Positions 33,961 to 46,870 of a stretch of 52,239 bases of DNA are shown here, piece after piece. Below the pieces are notes generated by a model. It ran no database searches. It had not been told where the DNA came from and saw only the letters and a list, made by a program, of their open reading frames with translations. Position 1 is the stretch's first letter. Each line of letters opens with the position of its first letter. Source of the stretch: Priapulus caudatus (lineage: Eukaryota > Priapulida > Priapulimorpha > Priapulimorphida > Priapulidae); assembly GCF_000485595.1 (NCBI RefSeq), contig NW_014577108.1, forward strand, positions 595,251 through 647,489. Reading direction: 5' to 3'. The position numbers and the translations under genes were made by a program.

Positions 33961-34572
33961 CTTTGTAACAGTTCGTAAGTGAAGCGAGAGCAGCATGTGG
34001 CATACATAACGCGCACCTATATATGCGGGCTCGCTAGAACATAAATGCCACGCGAAAATGTTATTGCCGACGAGGGCGGTAGTTATAAACGGTAAAACGA
34101 TGAGCAGAATTTGAAATACTGATTGCTATACGAATAAAACATTAGCCGTTAGCATAATAGCGCTCGCTTCGCATTTATTTGTAACACGCTCGCCAATATC
34201 AGAACGTTATTCTTCTTTAATTAAAAATTGCGATCAGTATGCGTATCAGTTTGAGTGATTAACTTGTCCAGATGGCTATAGAGAGATTACCATGTTGTTT
34301 ACTGTGAAGTTACTGAACTGTTTAGAATAGCACATACACTGCGCACGATGGCAGTTTGAGTGAACATCATTTCGCGACGACATTAAAAGAAGAACGTAAT
34401 TATAGAAACTTTTATTATTGTATAAATATATAGAAGTCTCTAACTTGTAAACTCACTACCAATCTGGCGCATTTTAATGGATTTGTTTGGAATCTTGATT
34501 ATTGCGGTACCTACCGTGTGATGCAAGAATTATCTATTCATTATTCATCTTTTATTGTAAAACTATATATAC

Positions 34573-34625
<53 letters not shown>

Positions 34626-35173
34626 AGTATTCATAAATTCAAAGCTCTACAGTTTTCGCAGCTTCAGTCAATAACACGAGGCGCTCAACCCCCATGTTTC
34701 CCCCCATTACACTTTGTATATGATAACACTGCATATGCATTAAATTTATCTGAATATAAACGTAAATTATTACCATTTTCAACGCTTCAGATTAGATTAA
34801 AGATACATGTAAAATAAACAGTGCAATTTCTTCTAGTATATCTTCGCGTTCGATACTACGTATCAATCAACAATTATATAGCGCTACCAATAGTGTGGTG
34901 CAATAAAAGTAGATGGGCGATTGCGCAATAACTAGATGTCGTGTAATAGCGTGTCGTAAAATGCTGATAACGATTCATCGTGCGCAAGTTCATAGACAAT
35001 CCATCGCATATTAAAATGAGATGGCATTATTAAAGAAAGCTACTTCATTAAACGCAGCAGAATTATACTGTTGCTTTTTAATGTTTTTTTTTATTGTAGG
35101 TTTAACACAACAGATCATATATATATATATATAGTTGTCCATTTATTAGGGTTTGTGTACGGATGTGTGCGCG

Positions 35174-35175
<2 letters not shown>
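33961..35175. other. AT-rich non-coding sequence
   Basis: No gene supported. (TA)n tracts lie at about 34566-34621 and 35117-35133. Confidence 0.45.

Positions 35176-35229
<54 letters not shown>
35176..35229. repeat. (GT)n microsatellite
   Basis: About 54 bp of TG dinucleotide. Confidence 0.95.
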
Positions 35230-35230
<1 letters not shown>

Positions 35231-35530
35231 TTTATTATTTACCTTCAACTCATATGCAGCGAGATTACACCGTTTATTTAAACAATTAATATCAGTTTCT
35301 CACGGAAAACACGATCAATACAACTTTGGCTATCATCGATTTTTAGATATATTATATATTAATGTTTATTTTTGTGGTAGATACATGAGTATTATGGTGT
35401 AGTTAACTCGTGCTCAGCGCACATAACTGTTTCATGTCGATTTACTGTTAGATGCCAGTAGTAGATAATTATTAGGTTTGTTCTAAAATGCTGTTCTATA
35501 CCCGCATGATTGTACTATAGTATATATCAT

Positions 35531-35584
35531 GAGTAGATAATTAGTTAGATAGATATCAAGAATAGATAGTTATATTATCTACTC
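35531..35584. repeat. Short foldback related to 1100-1145
   Basis: GAGTAGATAAT (35531-35541) pairs with ATTATCTACTC (35574-35584) around a 32-base AT-rich loop, flanked by TATATA. Arm sequence and TA flanks match the foldback at 1100-1145, so both belong to one small family. Confidence 0.65.
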
Positions 35585-35683
35585 TTGTATATATAAATAG
35601 AGTAAGACCGTAACGGTTCATCTTTTAATTATAATTATTAAAATAAAGTTGGAAACGCGCGTAGCCTAATCCGTCACCTTTGG

Positions 35684-35999
35684 TGTGTGTGCATGTGTGC
35701 GTACATGTGTGCATGCGGGTGTGCGTGCATGTGTGCGTACATGTGTGCGTGCGGGTGTGCGTGCATGTGTGTGTGCGGGTGTGCGTGCATGTGTGCGTGC
35801 GGGTGTGCGTGCATGTGTGAGTGCATGTGTGAGTGCATGTGTGCGTGCATGTGTGCGTACATGTGTGCGTGCGGGTGTGAGTGCATGTGTGTGTGCGGGT
35901 GTGCGTGCATGTGTGCGTGCGGGTGTGCGTGCGGGTGTGCGTGCATGTGTGAGTGCATGTGTGTGTGCGGGTGTGCGTGCATGTGTGCGTGCGGGTGTA
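35684..35999. repeat. 12-bp minisatellite with two alternating unit types
   Basis: About 26 units of 12 bp, mainly GTGCATGTGTGC and GTGCGGGTGTGC with a rarer GTACATGTGTGC type. Because 12 is divisible by three, all frames stay open across it (Cys/Ala/Met plus strand, His/Thr/Ala minus strand). These frames are not genes. The variant order shows a higher-order pattern. Confidence 0.9.
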
Positions 36000-36784
36000 T
36001 GCAAGCGCTATGTTTATACAAATGAACAGACATCGTGCATGGAGCTAGTATTGAAATAGTAAGAGAAAGTTCGCGCTTTCACAAACTGCTGTGTATCGTA
36101 TACTGTCTGTTAAGACTATTCCAAACATGTTCACCTGACGCGTTCGATGTTACGTTATCCCTCGGTCATAAAGCACGGTTCCTCCTATTAGCACTAGAAA
36201 TGCGAGTGCTAGCTATTTACTAAGGACACGAATATATACTCGTTGCTTACAATAATAGGTATGACCTTCTCGTTAACTGCTAAAACACTGCACACAACGC
36301 CAGCGGCACGCAAGCTACTCTGTCTGTGTTAGCTCTTACTTGTGCGTGCTCTCTACCCCATAATACATGCATGATCTTTACTTACCTTATCTATCTTTAT
36401 TAGATATTTATTTATTATTTGTCCTGTAAATACGGATTGTACATTGTACCTTTGTGAAGTTCGCTGTATTAGGTCTACATGAATTACTAATCACTTCTAT
36501 GGTATTATAACCGCTCGATATCTCACAGCGTAGTGGCAGCCACTGATTATTGCCCTAATTCTTGTACATGTGCTAATTCCTGTTGCGTTTACTATTTTCT
36601 TGATTAATATATATTTAAGATGTTTCTGAAATTTCTTATCTGACTTCTAGTTGATATTATTACAATATTCATTTATGACCATTTTGAGCACGAAACCAAC
36701 GACACGCTAATTTCCGTTTCCTTGCCGGCGTCTCTGACACTAACCGTTGTAAAATCTACGCACGCTTTCTACAACATTACGCAT
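36000..36784. other. Non-coding sequence
   Basis: Nothing supportable in about 780 bp of AT-rich sequence. Confidence 0.45.
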
Positions 36785-36796
36785 TATCTATCTATA

Positions 36797-36855
<59 letters not shown>

Positions 36856-37115
36856 TCTATCTTATCTAGTCTATCTATCTATCTATCTTATCTATCTATC
36901 TTATCTATCTATCGGTATCTATCTTATCTAATCTACTCTATCTAGGCTATCTATCTATCTATCTAGCGTAGCTAGCTAGCTATCTATCTAAACTATCTAT
37001 TCGGATCTATCTAGTCTATCTATCTATCTATTACCTATCTATCTATCTATTCTATCCATCTATCTATCTATCTATCTATCATATCTATCTATCTTATTCT
37101 ATTTATCTATCATAT
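36785..37115. repeat. (TATC)n microsatellite
   Basis: A tetranucleotide TATC tract, pure at 36787-36855 and interrupted later. A related short tract is at about 37200-37260. Confidence 0.95.
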
Positions 37116-37675
37116 CTATCTAAATTAATGGTCCGTTTGCAGCGATGTTCATTATATATCATCAGAGCAGACATCCTTTCACTGTTGATCGTAAGTATTC
37201 TATAATATCTATCTGATCTATTATCTATCTATACTCTATCTATCTATATATATTATATATATATAAATCTACGCGTAATGGCGGTACACACTGGCTGCAC
37301 GGTCCGCACGCCAGTGCATTACCGGTAATGAAAATTCGTATGTGAATATCGCGTATTGCACATGTTTATATTCATGTTCATGTGAGCTCGGTTGCATCCC
37401 CGTAACATTTACGCACTGACTGCGTCAAAATCCGCACTCGTCCGCCGCCTCGACCAAGAAACCATTTATATAAAAAATACGCTTTTTTGCAAGTGAAACG
37501 ATAACAAACGCGTATTCGGATAAAAAAAAACACCGACCTAGTAGACTCATATATTACGGTAATAGTTCCAGCGTCTTAGAGAAACTGCGCGGCGTAATAG
37601 TTAATGGGGGGCTGTGTGCGAGCGCTCGCATTCACCGCACAGGTCTGCGGCGTATTTCACTCGGGCAGTGAGATG

Positions 37676-37684
37676 CTCTCTCTC

Positions 37685-37736
<52 letters not shown>

Positions 37737-37877
37737 TCTCTCTAATCTCTCTTATCTCTCTCTATCTCTCTTCGGTGGAGTGGTGCTCTCTATCTCTCTC
37801 TGGCTCGTCGGTTCTCTCTCTCTCTTCTCTCTCTCTATCCTCTCTCTCTATCCTCTCTCTCTCTTCTCTCTCTCTCT

Positions 37878-37919
<42 letters not shown>

Positions 37920-38346
37920 TCTCTCCTATCTCTCTCTATCTTTCTCTATCTCTCTCTATTCTCTCTATCTCTCTCTCTATCTCTCTCTCTCTCTCTCTCC
38001 CTTGTCTCTCTCTCTCCTCATCTCTCTCTCTCCCTCTCCTTCTCTCCTCTCTCTCTCCCTCTCTCTCATCTCTTCTCCCTCTCTCCCTCTCTCCCCCCTC
38101 TCTCTCTCTCTCTCTCGCTCTCTATCTCTCTCTCTCTCTCTCTCTCTTTTTTTTCTCCCCCTCGCTCTCCTCTCTCTGTTTCTTTTCTCTCTCCCTCTAT
38201 CTTTCTCTCACTCTTTCTCCTCTCTCTGTTTCTTTTTTCTCTCCCTCTATCTTTCTCTCCCTCTTTCTCTCGATCCCCTTATCTTTCTCTTTCTTTCTCT
38301 CTATTTATCTCTCCCTATCTCTCTCTCTCTCCCCTCCGTCTCTCTT

Positions 38347-38382
<36 letters not shown>

Positions 38383-38450
38383 CTATCTCTCCCTATCTTC
38401 TCTCCCTCTCTCTCGCCTCCGTCTCTCTCTCTGCTCTCTCTCCCTCTATT
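37676..38450. repeat. (CT)n-rich polypyrimidine tract
   Basis: About 775 bp of nearly pure pyrimidine (CTCT with TAT, CCC and TTT interruptions). The 300-codon Ser/Leu frame and its shadows are repeat translations. Confidence 0.95.
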
Positions 38451-39414
38451 CTGTGCGCCCGCGTGCGTATTGCGGGCCGGCGCGCCGCGCGTGGGTTAGG
38501 CGATAAATGCGGACGGATACTTGCAAGACTACGGGGGGCGAGCGAGCGGGTTATCTCATCCGTGGCATCGGTCCTCTGTCTTATACTGCTTATTTGATGG
38601 CCGTCGAATAGCATCGTAAAATTTCATGGCAGCTTCTTATCGCCACCTCGCCGGGCGCAGCTGTTAGTCGCCGCACGTGACGATATAGCAGCCTCCGCTT
38701 CGACAGCTAGCAGCCCCCCCCCCCCCCCCCTCCCCCCTATCTGCAAGACTTTAATGGTGCATTACTTATTATTATTATTGAATAATCTTTGCGCATACCT
38801 ACACGCGGGATTTAGTCTGCTGCTAGATCAAATTGCCTGCAGCGTAAGGCGTGGTCGCCCCTGCTTGTCCTTCTAAGGCCAGTGAAAATCCCTATTGGTT
38901 TTCCCACGCCCGTGAAGGCTCAAATGCTCGGCGAATATATGTTATCTGCCACGAAGTCCCCGGTGCTCGGAGCAAGGCGCTCGCTCTTTTTGCGACGACT
39001 ATGCACGCGCGCGTGCCTTCCCCGCCTGACTGCCGCCGCCGCGCCGGCGCGCACGCGCTTCGTTCGTAGGGCCTTTACTCATTCCTGCATCGAATAGGTC
39101 GTCTTGGCGTCGTCTCTCGCTGTCCCCCGAACGCGGCTCGAATAAATATGTTGTCAGATTATTTTAACCGATTATTTTATTTTTGTGTTGTGGAAATTTT
39201 TTTCCCGTGCGCAGTGCCTGTACCCAATGGGAAAGATAACCAAATCTCGAATAAAATTAAAGCCTATAAATAGTTCTTTTATTTAAAGTTTAGTGAATGT
39301 GTTTTGTGCTCCCGCCACGACAACATTTTAGTCAACGATGCGTGTGCGCGCGTTTTGTCGCGCGCGGTACGCGTACGTGCCCGTTGAAGCGGCGTTGTGA
39401 TGTTTTGCGCGTTT
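38451..39414. other. GC-rich, CpG-rich region with poly-C tract
   Basis: CpG-rich sequence at 38450-38560 and 38990-39130, a C20-type run at 38716-38737, and a return to AT-rich sequence after 39140. The frames at 38851-39097 have no recognisable domain. It may be a CpG-island promoter, but no exon is visible. Confidence 0.3.
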
Positions 39415-39837
39415 GTGTGTAGGTTGTAATATAGGGTGTGTGTGTGGATGTGTGCTGTGTGTGTGTGTGGTGTGTGTATGTGTGATGTGTGTAGCGTGTG
39501 TTGGAGCTTCCACCTTCGTGTGCGCGCGGCGTGGTGTGTGCTATGTGTGTGCGCACAATGTGTGTGTGTCTGTTTTGTTTGTGTGTCGTGTTTGTACGTG
39601 CGTGCGTGCGCGTGTTGTGTGTGTGTGTGCTGTGGTGATGTGTAGTGTGTGTGTGTGTTGTTGGTTGTGTGCGACTGTGTGTGTGTGTGTGCGTCGTGTG
39701 CTGCGCCTTGTACATACGCGAGCAGTGAATGTGTTTGTGTGGTGGTGTTGATGTGTGTGTGTGTGTGCGCGGCGCGTGTGTATGTGTGGTGTGTGTGTGG
39801 GTGTGTGTGTTCCGGTGTGTGTATGTATGTGGTGTGT

Positions 39838-39872
<35 letters not shown>

Positions 39873-40108
39873 TGTGTTGCGTGTTTGTGTGTGCGTGTAC
39901 AGACGCGAGCGTGAATGTGTGTGTGTGTGTGTGTGGTGTGTGTGTCGTGTGTGTGTATGTGTGCGTCGCGCGTGTGTATTGTGTGTGCTGTGTGTGTGAG
40001 CTGTTGTGTGTTATGTCATGTGTGTGTGTGTGTGTTGTCGTTGTGGTGTGTGTGTGCGATGTGCGGGTGGGGTGTGCTCGTTTGGGGTGGCGGTTGTACC
40101 ATAAAGCG

Positions 40109-40153
<45 letters not shown>

Positions 40154-40735
40154 AGAGAGAGACGAGTAGAGAGAGAGGATGTGTGCGCGGCGTAGATGAT
40201 TGGGGTGGTCGGAGAAGGAGAGGAGAGAGAGAGGAGTTGGTGCCACGTTGGGTTGGGCCGGAGCCAATTGTGTGTGTGTGTGTGTGTGTGTGGTGGGGGT
40301 GTGTGTGTGTGTGATGTGCGTGTGTGTGTGAGTGTGGTGTGTGAGCCGGGGGGGAGCAGATGAGGGTGTGGGGGAGGAGCGATGTGTGCAGTGTGTGTGT
40401 CCTGTTGTCCTGTGTGGCTCTGCTGTGAAGTGTGTGTTGTGTGTGTGTGTTGCCTCATCCGTGTGCTTGTGTGTGTGTGTGTGTGTGTTGTTGTGGTGTG
40501 TCGTGTGTTGTGTGTGTTGTGTGTGTGGTGTACTTATGATGTGTGTGTGTGTGTGTTGTAGTGTGTGTGCCGCGGGTGTGTGTGTGTGTGTGTGTGGTTT
40601 GGGCGCGCTGCTATGTGTGTGGGCTCTCGAATGTGCTGCTGCCAGGTGTGTGCTGTGCTTGTGTGTGTGGTGTGTGGTTTTGACTGCTTGGTGTGTGTGT
40701 ACATATATCTGAGCTCGTGAGTGCGTGTGTGCGTG
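39415..40735. repeat. 1.3-kb GT-rich array with a GA insert
   Basis: The plus strand is dominated by GTGTGT with CGTG, GGTG and GTTG interruptions. A (GA)n block lies at 40107-40178. C is scarce on the plus strand. The Cys/Val and Thr/His frames over it (up to 305 codons) are repeat translations. Confidence 0.95.
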
Positions 40736-43700
40736 AGACTATTAAATTCGTTTACTACCCTATTTCCTCGTCTTATCACTTCCTTGCTCTTCCTATAGAC
40801 GCGACTGTTTAGGCTTCCATTGTTACGAACAATTTAGAACCACTAGATAGAATGTTAGGGCGAGCCTCATTTTCACTGGCACATTATAGGCGCTTTTCAC
40901 TTCATGAATTATATATTACGAGTAGAATCTTTGTGGGCGATGCCCAGCACATGCTGATCTTAAATAAACTCGCTGGCGCCACGTAACCTTTTACGCAAAC
41001 GTTGGCGTATCGGAATAAGCGGCAGCCGATCAAACCTTCACCTCCCAGCAACCTTGCGGCCAGACCCCTCCCGCGCTAACATGTAGCGGATTCGGCAGCT
41101 CTATCTGTCGGCAGAGCCCGAATACGAGTCTCTCGGCACGCTTGTGTTTAGAAAGTAAGAGGCGGTGTAGTATAAACATCGGCAGGACCACCGTGAGCGG
41201 GTAAACAGCTTAGCCTGAGCGCAGTGCGTTTGTCGGCCGCACCAGAAGGGCTATTAATTATAGTAGTGATTGAAAACAGTCTGCTAACTGTAACCAACCC
41301 TCACTAACATAGCTATGAGCGAGCAGGCTCCACGCTCTATACATGGGATGCTGCGGGAAGAGGCTGAAAAAGCCTCGCCGTAATAGCAATGTGAAGGTAT
41401 CTGAGTTATGTGTTTCTTTTCCAGGCTTAGAGTGTTTATCATAACCGTCGCAGGGAGCTATATGAAGTATCTACGCAGTCAGGCACAAGTCGCGCTTATA
41501 ATACACAGTTATTGACAGATTGTGAGGGAAACCGAACTTTGTGGGCCAAGAAATTCAACTTTGCCCGAGACCGGAGGTCAGGGGGTGACATGGATTTTTG
41601 AGCAGCATTGGGTTTGGCATAACAACGTACAGGTAGACTAAGGATTGTAAATAAATGGAATTCTGCATTATTTTGCACATAACAAAATAATCATTCTGAT
41701 ATCAGAACGCCATGCTTCCAACAATTGTACAGTGATTGTGGCTATATATATATATATATATTCCACTTACTAGCCTTATGATTTGTTATGCGTAACTCAC
41801 TAAACATCAACTCAAAAACTATCATAGACATTCAATTAAACTCGGTAATACTCGTTTTTTGCAGACCTAATAATCACAATCCACAATGTAAATAGCACGA
41901 TATGCAGACAAACAGTGGTCTGGCCAGATAATCAACTAATGCTACTACTGGCACCTATCGCATGTGGCTCGATAAGAAAGCGGTGACGTGATATCGACAG
42001 ACACGTGTTTTTTTGACAAATTATGAGCTTTTGCTAAGCTCTATGTTTTACCAGATGTGATATACTGTCATCGTTCACTGATTCACATTTTTAATTACCG
42101 CATATTTTGGCAGTCAACAGTGGCGAGAAATAGTTTTATGTTAGATGGCAACATTGTTTTTAGCGGACATTATTGATTTAAATCTTATAACACGTGAAAT
42201 GTTCTACACCGAGCACAGTGCCTTATTATTGTAGCCAAATAACAAATCATATAGATATATATATATATAATTGTATTTGAAAATAATATATATATATATA
42301 TATATATAAGTATATATATAATTAATTAGAAATATATTATATATATAAATTAATATAAGGTGAACAAATCTATCACCAAATATTTTTCGAATTGTAGCAA
42401 AAATTACCAAACATATTCGCATCACCGATTAAATAAACAATTTCACGAGACGATAAGATATTTGTAGCATACTCAACGTCTATCATGGTTTTGTTTCGTT
42501 ACTAGTAAAAATTACGACGATATTTTACGAAGAAGCCATTGAATAATAACCTTTCTTTATGACTCATCGTGCTTCTTTCATACAAACGTAAACCTGATAA
42601 AAATTACTAGCTATATGATGCCCTCGGAAAAACGTGTTACTACAATATCTTACTACTCCTAATATCTAACTATAGCGTAGCATTTAATTCTGTGAAACTT
42701 GTTTAAAAATATCGTATTACGATTCATCGTTTTTTTCTGCATTTGTGGGTTTACTTCTAAGAAATGAGTTCTAAATGCAATGGATGTAATAATAAGTTAC
42801 TCGACGCACGAAAGTCTAACATGATGTATTTTGTTTACGATGTCCGGGTGGGATTCGAGAAACACTGCCGGCGAATTTATTTATCGTTAGGCAAATCTTC
42901 TGCATCTACCAAATCCTCCATCGATATTCTCACATGCTTGTGTGGCAGACTCGTGTAGTCAGCATAAGCACGAGACCAGCTGACCGCAAGCTTTTATAAC
43001 ATAGAGGGAACTTTATTTCCAGGAGCGCATATTTCTGCGTGTGCCACTGATTGCATAAATGCTCCTCGATAGTTATTTGGGATCTAACCGAGGGTCATGT
43101 ACGTATACGCCCCGCAAGCGATTCACACGCTTTACCGCAACCTTTACATTCAGCGTGGTTTATGAAGAAATGCGCGCGCCATATAAGGGTTTCAGATCCG
43201 AACTCGTTTTAACGGATGAAATGTCCCCAAATTCTAAATTATTTATTAGCAGTTTAATTTAAAAAAATGAAAATGGTAATGCAATTAAAGTCATTGAGCA
43301 TTGGTAATTAACACAGTATTGAGCCAATGACGCTTGTGTTTTGACATGTAATTCTCTGCATTGAAACATTATTACCTCTGTGTATATCGACATTTTAGCA
43401 CCGATTTTAATTGGACATGTAGTTTAATATTACTTCGTAATGTTAACTAGCATGGCGCGATATCATGGCCATGTAATTACCCATTTAAGTTTGTTACTGG
43501 GTTAATCTTTCTCATGGTACAGTTATTATGGTCGAAAACGATAGAAAGCCATTCAAATGTATAATTTATATCGAGCGTGCACAGAGCGATCGTAAATAAA
43601 TATTAGATGTGCTACGTAATGATTAAAAATTAACTTAAAACTCAAGACAATATCACATTTACCGTGTGTAATTACGCAGGTGGTAATTAGGAGGGTGTGT

Positions 43701-44244
43701 ATGTGTTAGACTGTAGCAGTCACGCAGTAGGTCAAATGGCGTCATTTCGCCTGCGACTCGTCCCGGCGACGTCAAAGCCTCGAAGATAAATCGTAGGGAG
43801 CTGTCTTTGATTTTCGCTGGACATTTGGCAAATCAAAAAGATGCCGAAGGGAATCATAAAACCGGTGACTAGACGCCACAAATCTTATATTACTGCGGCG
43901 AGTCCGGGATACGTAAAACCACACCTCGTAGTCGGTATGCTAACGCGAGGACCCTCGCGCGACTGTACGTCGTAAAGTTTGCGCGAATACTATCATAAAT
44001 GTCACGCGCCGAGGCGCATATACGTTGCGACCTAGAGAGAGAACATGAGTTTCGCATCCATCCTCGGCCACGCCGCGGCTATGCCGTCACGGCGAGGGTG
44101 AGCATACAGGAATTCTCGATGCCCCGGCCCCGTGACCTGTCAAGGTCCGACGTCTGATGTTCTGCGTATATACTGGTAATATTATTCATGCAATCCCCCG
44201 CGCAGGCACTGCGTTCGTTCGTCATTTATCACTGCAGGATTCCT
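40736..44244. other. Non-coding sequence, partly conserved-looking
   Basis: No exon supported. It contains the second copy of the dispersed repeat (41667-41760), a (TA)-rich patch at 42255-42355, and a mixed-composition stretch at 43730-44130. The latter has opposed TCF/LEF-like sites (CTTTGATTTT at 43805-43814 and AATCAAAAAG at 43832-43841) that could be a regulatory element. Frames at 42764-42958 and 43059-43262 are unrecognised. Confidence 0.4.
41667..41760. repeat. Dispersed repeat, copy 2, with (TA)n tail
   Basis: Identical to 33219 onward at an offset of exactly 8448 bases, through TTTTGCACATAACAAAATAA, CTGATATCAGAACGCC and GTACAGTGATTGTGGC, again ending in a TA run. Confidence 0.85.
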
Positions 44245-44416
44245 CCTATATTCATGCAGGGCGCGATGTTCCTATATTCATGCAGGGAGCGGTGTTCCTA
44301 TATTCATGCAGGGCGCGGTGTTCCTATATTCATGCAGGGAGCGGTGTTCCTATATTCATGCAGGGCGCGGAATTTCTATATTCATGCAGGGCGCGGATTT
44401 TTATATTCGGCCAGGC
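44245..44416. repeat. 26-bp minisatellite, seven copies
   Basis: The unit CCTATATTCATGCAGG plus GCGCGGTGTT (or GAGCGGTGTT) repeats with an exact 26-bp period at 44245, 44271, 44297, 44323, 44349, 44375 and 44401, the last copy degenerate. The period is not a multiple of three, so the two open frames across it read the repeat in rotating frames. Confidence 0.95.
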
Positions 44417-44812
44417 CCTGTTATTCAGCAAGCAATAATCAGTCATGACTGTATGTACGTACTTCATAGAGATGCAATATACTAGCGCACCATTAGCTTA
44501 AAATAAAAATATTGATAATGAAACGCTCGATGTTTTTGAATAGGTTTCTGTGAATTACCTGCGCCATTTTACAGGAGACGAGTGATGTTTTTACGCAACT
44601 ATTTAATGTTTTTGTTATTTTCTCGCCGCGTTTTTAAAACAAACTATCCACGTATATTTTGCCATATATATATATACATATATATTGCCATAATTATACT
44701 AACAAATATGAGCCAACACGTGTATATTCAGCTATTTACTAGCACCGTTTAAACATGTTTTAACAAAACTGCAGTAGCTGGGAAGTCATTCATCGCGAAT
44801 TTCCTCTCGTTA

Positions 44813-45236
44813 ACGTATCTATGAACACGCGCTACATATATACATATATACGTACATATATATATACATATAATATACATATATTACGTAGCTATGAACA
44901 CGCGCTACATATATACATATATACGTACATATATATATACATATATACGTACATACGTACATATATATATATATACATATATTACGTAGCTATGAACACG
45001 CGCTACATATATACATATATACGTACATATATATATATATATATACATATATTACGTATCTATGAACACGCGCTACATATACACATATATACATATATAC
45101 GTACATATATATATATATATATATTGATATACGTACATATATATATATATATACATATATACGTATATATATATATATATACATATATTACGTATCTATG
45201 AACACACGCTACATATACACATATATACATATATAC

Positions 45237-45279
<43 letters not shown>

Positions 45280-45310
45280 TATATTACGTATCTATGAACA
45301 CGCGCTACAT
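44813..45310. repeat. Complex minisatellite, six copies with TA-rich spacers
   Basis: A fixed core ACGTAKCTATGAACACGCGC (one copy has ACACGC) followed by TACATATA recurs at 44813, 44886, 44984, 45054, 45190 and 45286. Spacings of 70 to 136 bp differ only by the length of the TA/TACG filler. The Tyr/Ile frame across it is a repeat translation. Confidence 0.9.
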
Positions 45311-45430
45311 ATCTAAATCACACGCCGTAGCCGTACGGCGTCTGATTCTATAATTTGGAAATGACTCGATTATATTCGTTATACGAATGCATTTATTTAC
45401 ACACACGATCACTGACACTACTTCAGTACC

Positions 45431-46355
45431 ACATAGACATAGGGTCTACCGTAGATGCGTTTGCGCTCGAGTTTGATCGCTGATACGACCGTGTTCTGGT
45501 TAATCACGCTGATCTATCGAATACACTGAAGCGTCAGAACTCTAGCAATATTATCAATAAGCGTTGCGGTAAATAAAATGAATGAACGCACTTACCCTAG
45601 ACTTCGAATGCGAGTGCAAGCTAGCATCAAGTAACTCATTGACGAGGTGTGCTGAGTCTTTATCGCGCTATAGTGGCTCCCTGAAACCGCGCATCGGAAA
45701 TTTACAGCTGTGTTTTACGATTCTATACACAATTGCGAGTAGATATTTTGGAAAAACCATAAAAATTTATGATAGCGTGTTAGCAGATGGCTTTATACGC
45801 GCGCCTGCCTTGATCTCACCGGCGAAGCTAGTATTTTAACTTTTATGATTCTTTGAAACCATAATTGTCGAGACAGACTGTACATGTTCTATGCGCAGCA
45901 ACCTTTGTAGCAGCGGCCGACTGCATCGAGAAAAAAAACACCAAAAGGCAAAATTATGAGTTGTGCCGCATCGGGAAACGATAGATGAATAGGCAGCTAT
46001 ACGGTACATCTGTGCGGCCTGTTCAATCGCTATTGTAAGCCCACGGCTTTCACGCGGTACCTAGTATTACCTAGCATTTATTTATTCATTCATTAATTTC
46101 AAACGTTTACCCCGCCCTATTATGGAGATATGGCCGGACATGGCGACATGAGGTAAGAACTTTAACGTCGCTCACACACGCGAGAGTTTTTTCCCTGTAC
46201 ATATACTCCCGAAATAGAAGCGTAATATCAACCTTTGTTTACTGAAAATCGCCAATAAACCTATAGTGAAGTTTTCCAAATCATACATGTGTGTGCGCAT
46301 GCGGTTTTACGAGTTTGCACAGAGCAATTTGCGTACATTAATAATTAATATAATA

Positions 46356-46386
<31 letters not shown>

Positions 46387-46396
46387 ATTGTGTGTG

Positions 46397-46428
<32 letters not shown>

Positions 46429-46450
46429 TGTTTGTGTGTGTATGTGTGTG

Positions 46451-46471
<21 letters not shown>
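45431..46471. repeat. 1-kb direct duplication, copy 1
   Basis: It starts ACATAGACATAGGGTCTACC and runs through a stretch of complex sequence into the TG/GCGT/TC microsatellite cluster. The same sequence recurs at 51172-52239. Left of both start points the sequences differ. The 85-codon frame at 45582-45839 has no recognised domain and is broken by indels in copy 2, so I do not call it a gene. Confidence 0.95.
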
Positions 46472-46525
<54 letters not shown>

Positions 46526-46528
46526 GTG

Positions 46529-46593
<65 letters not shown>

Positions 46594-46662
46594 TGCGTGC
46601 GTGTGTATGTGTGGTGTGTGTGTGTGTGGTGTGTGTGGTGTGTGTGTGTGTGTGTGTGTGTG

Positions 46663-46716
<54 letters not shown>

Positions 46717-46720
46717 AGGC

Positions 46721-46771
<51 letters not shown>

Positions 46772-46794
46772 TGTGTGTGTTGGTGTGTGTGTGT

Positions 46795-46841
<47 letters not shown>

Positions 46842-46870
46842 ATGTGTGTGTGTAGGCCTATGTGTGTGTA
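46355..46870. repeat. TA, GCGT, TC and GT microsatellite cluster
   Basis: In order: (TA)n, (GCGT)n at 46398-46430, (TC)n at 46450-46525, then about 330 bp of (GT)n with rare GGT and TAGGCCTA interruptions. Its left part belongs to the 1-kb duplication. Confidence 0.95.

Noticed and set aside
33538-34003. Overlapping frames of about 90-130 codons as a new gene
   Set aside because: The frames are open on both strands because of GC-rich triplet repeats; no domain, and Ala/Gln/Cys runs come from the GCT tract.
37604-38506. 300-codon open frame
   Set aside because: It is Ser/Leu translation of a CT tract, with no codon or domain signal beyond the microsatellite.
39541-40458. 305-codon Thr/His-rich frame on the minus strand
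   Set aside because: Translation of the GT-rich array; broken into several overlapping frames on both strands.
45582-45839. 85-codon frame in the duplicated 1-kb segment as a conserved gene
   Set aside because: Copy 2 has frame-breaking indels throughout and no known domain is visible. Sequence similarity between the copies is not limited to the frame.
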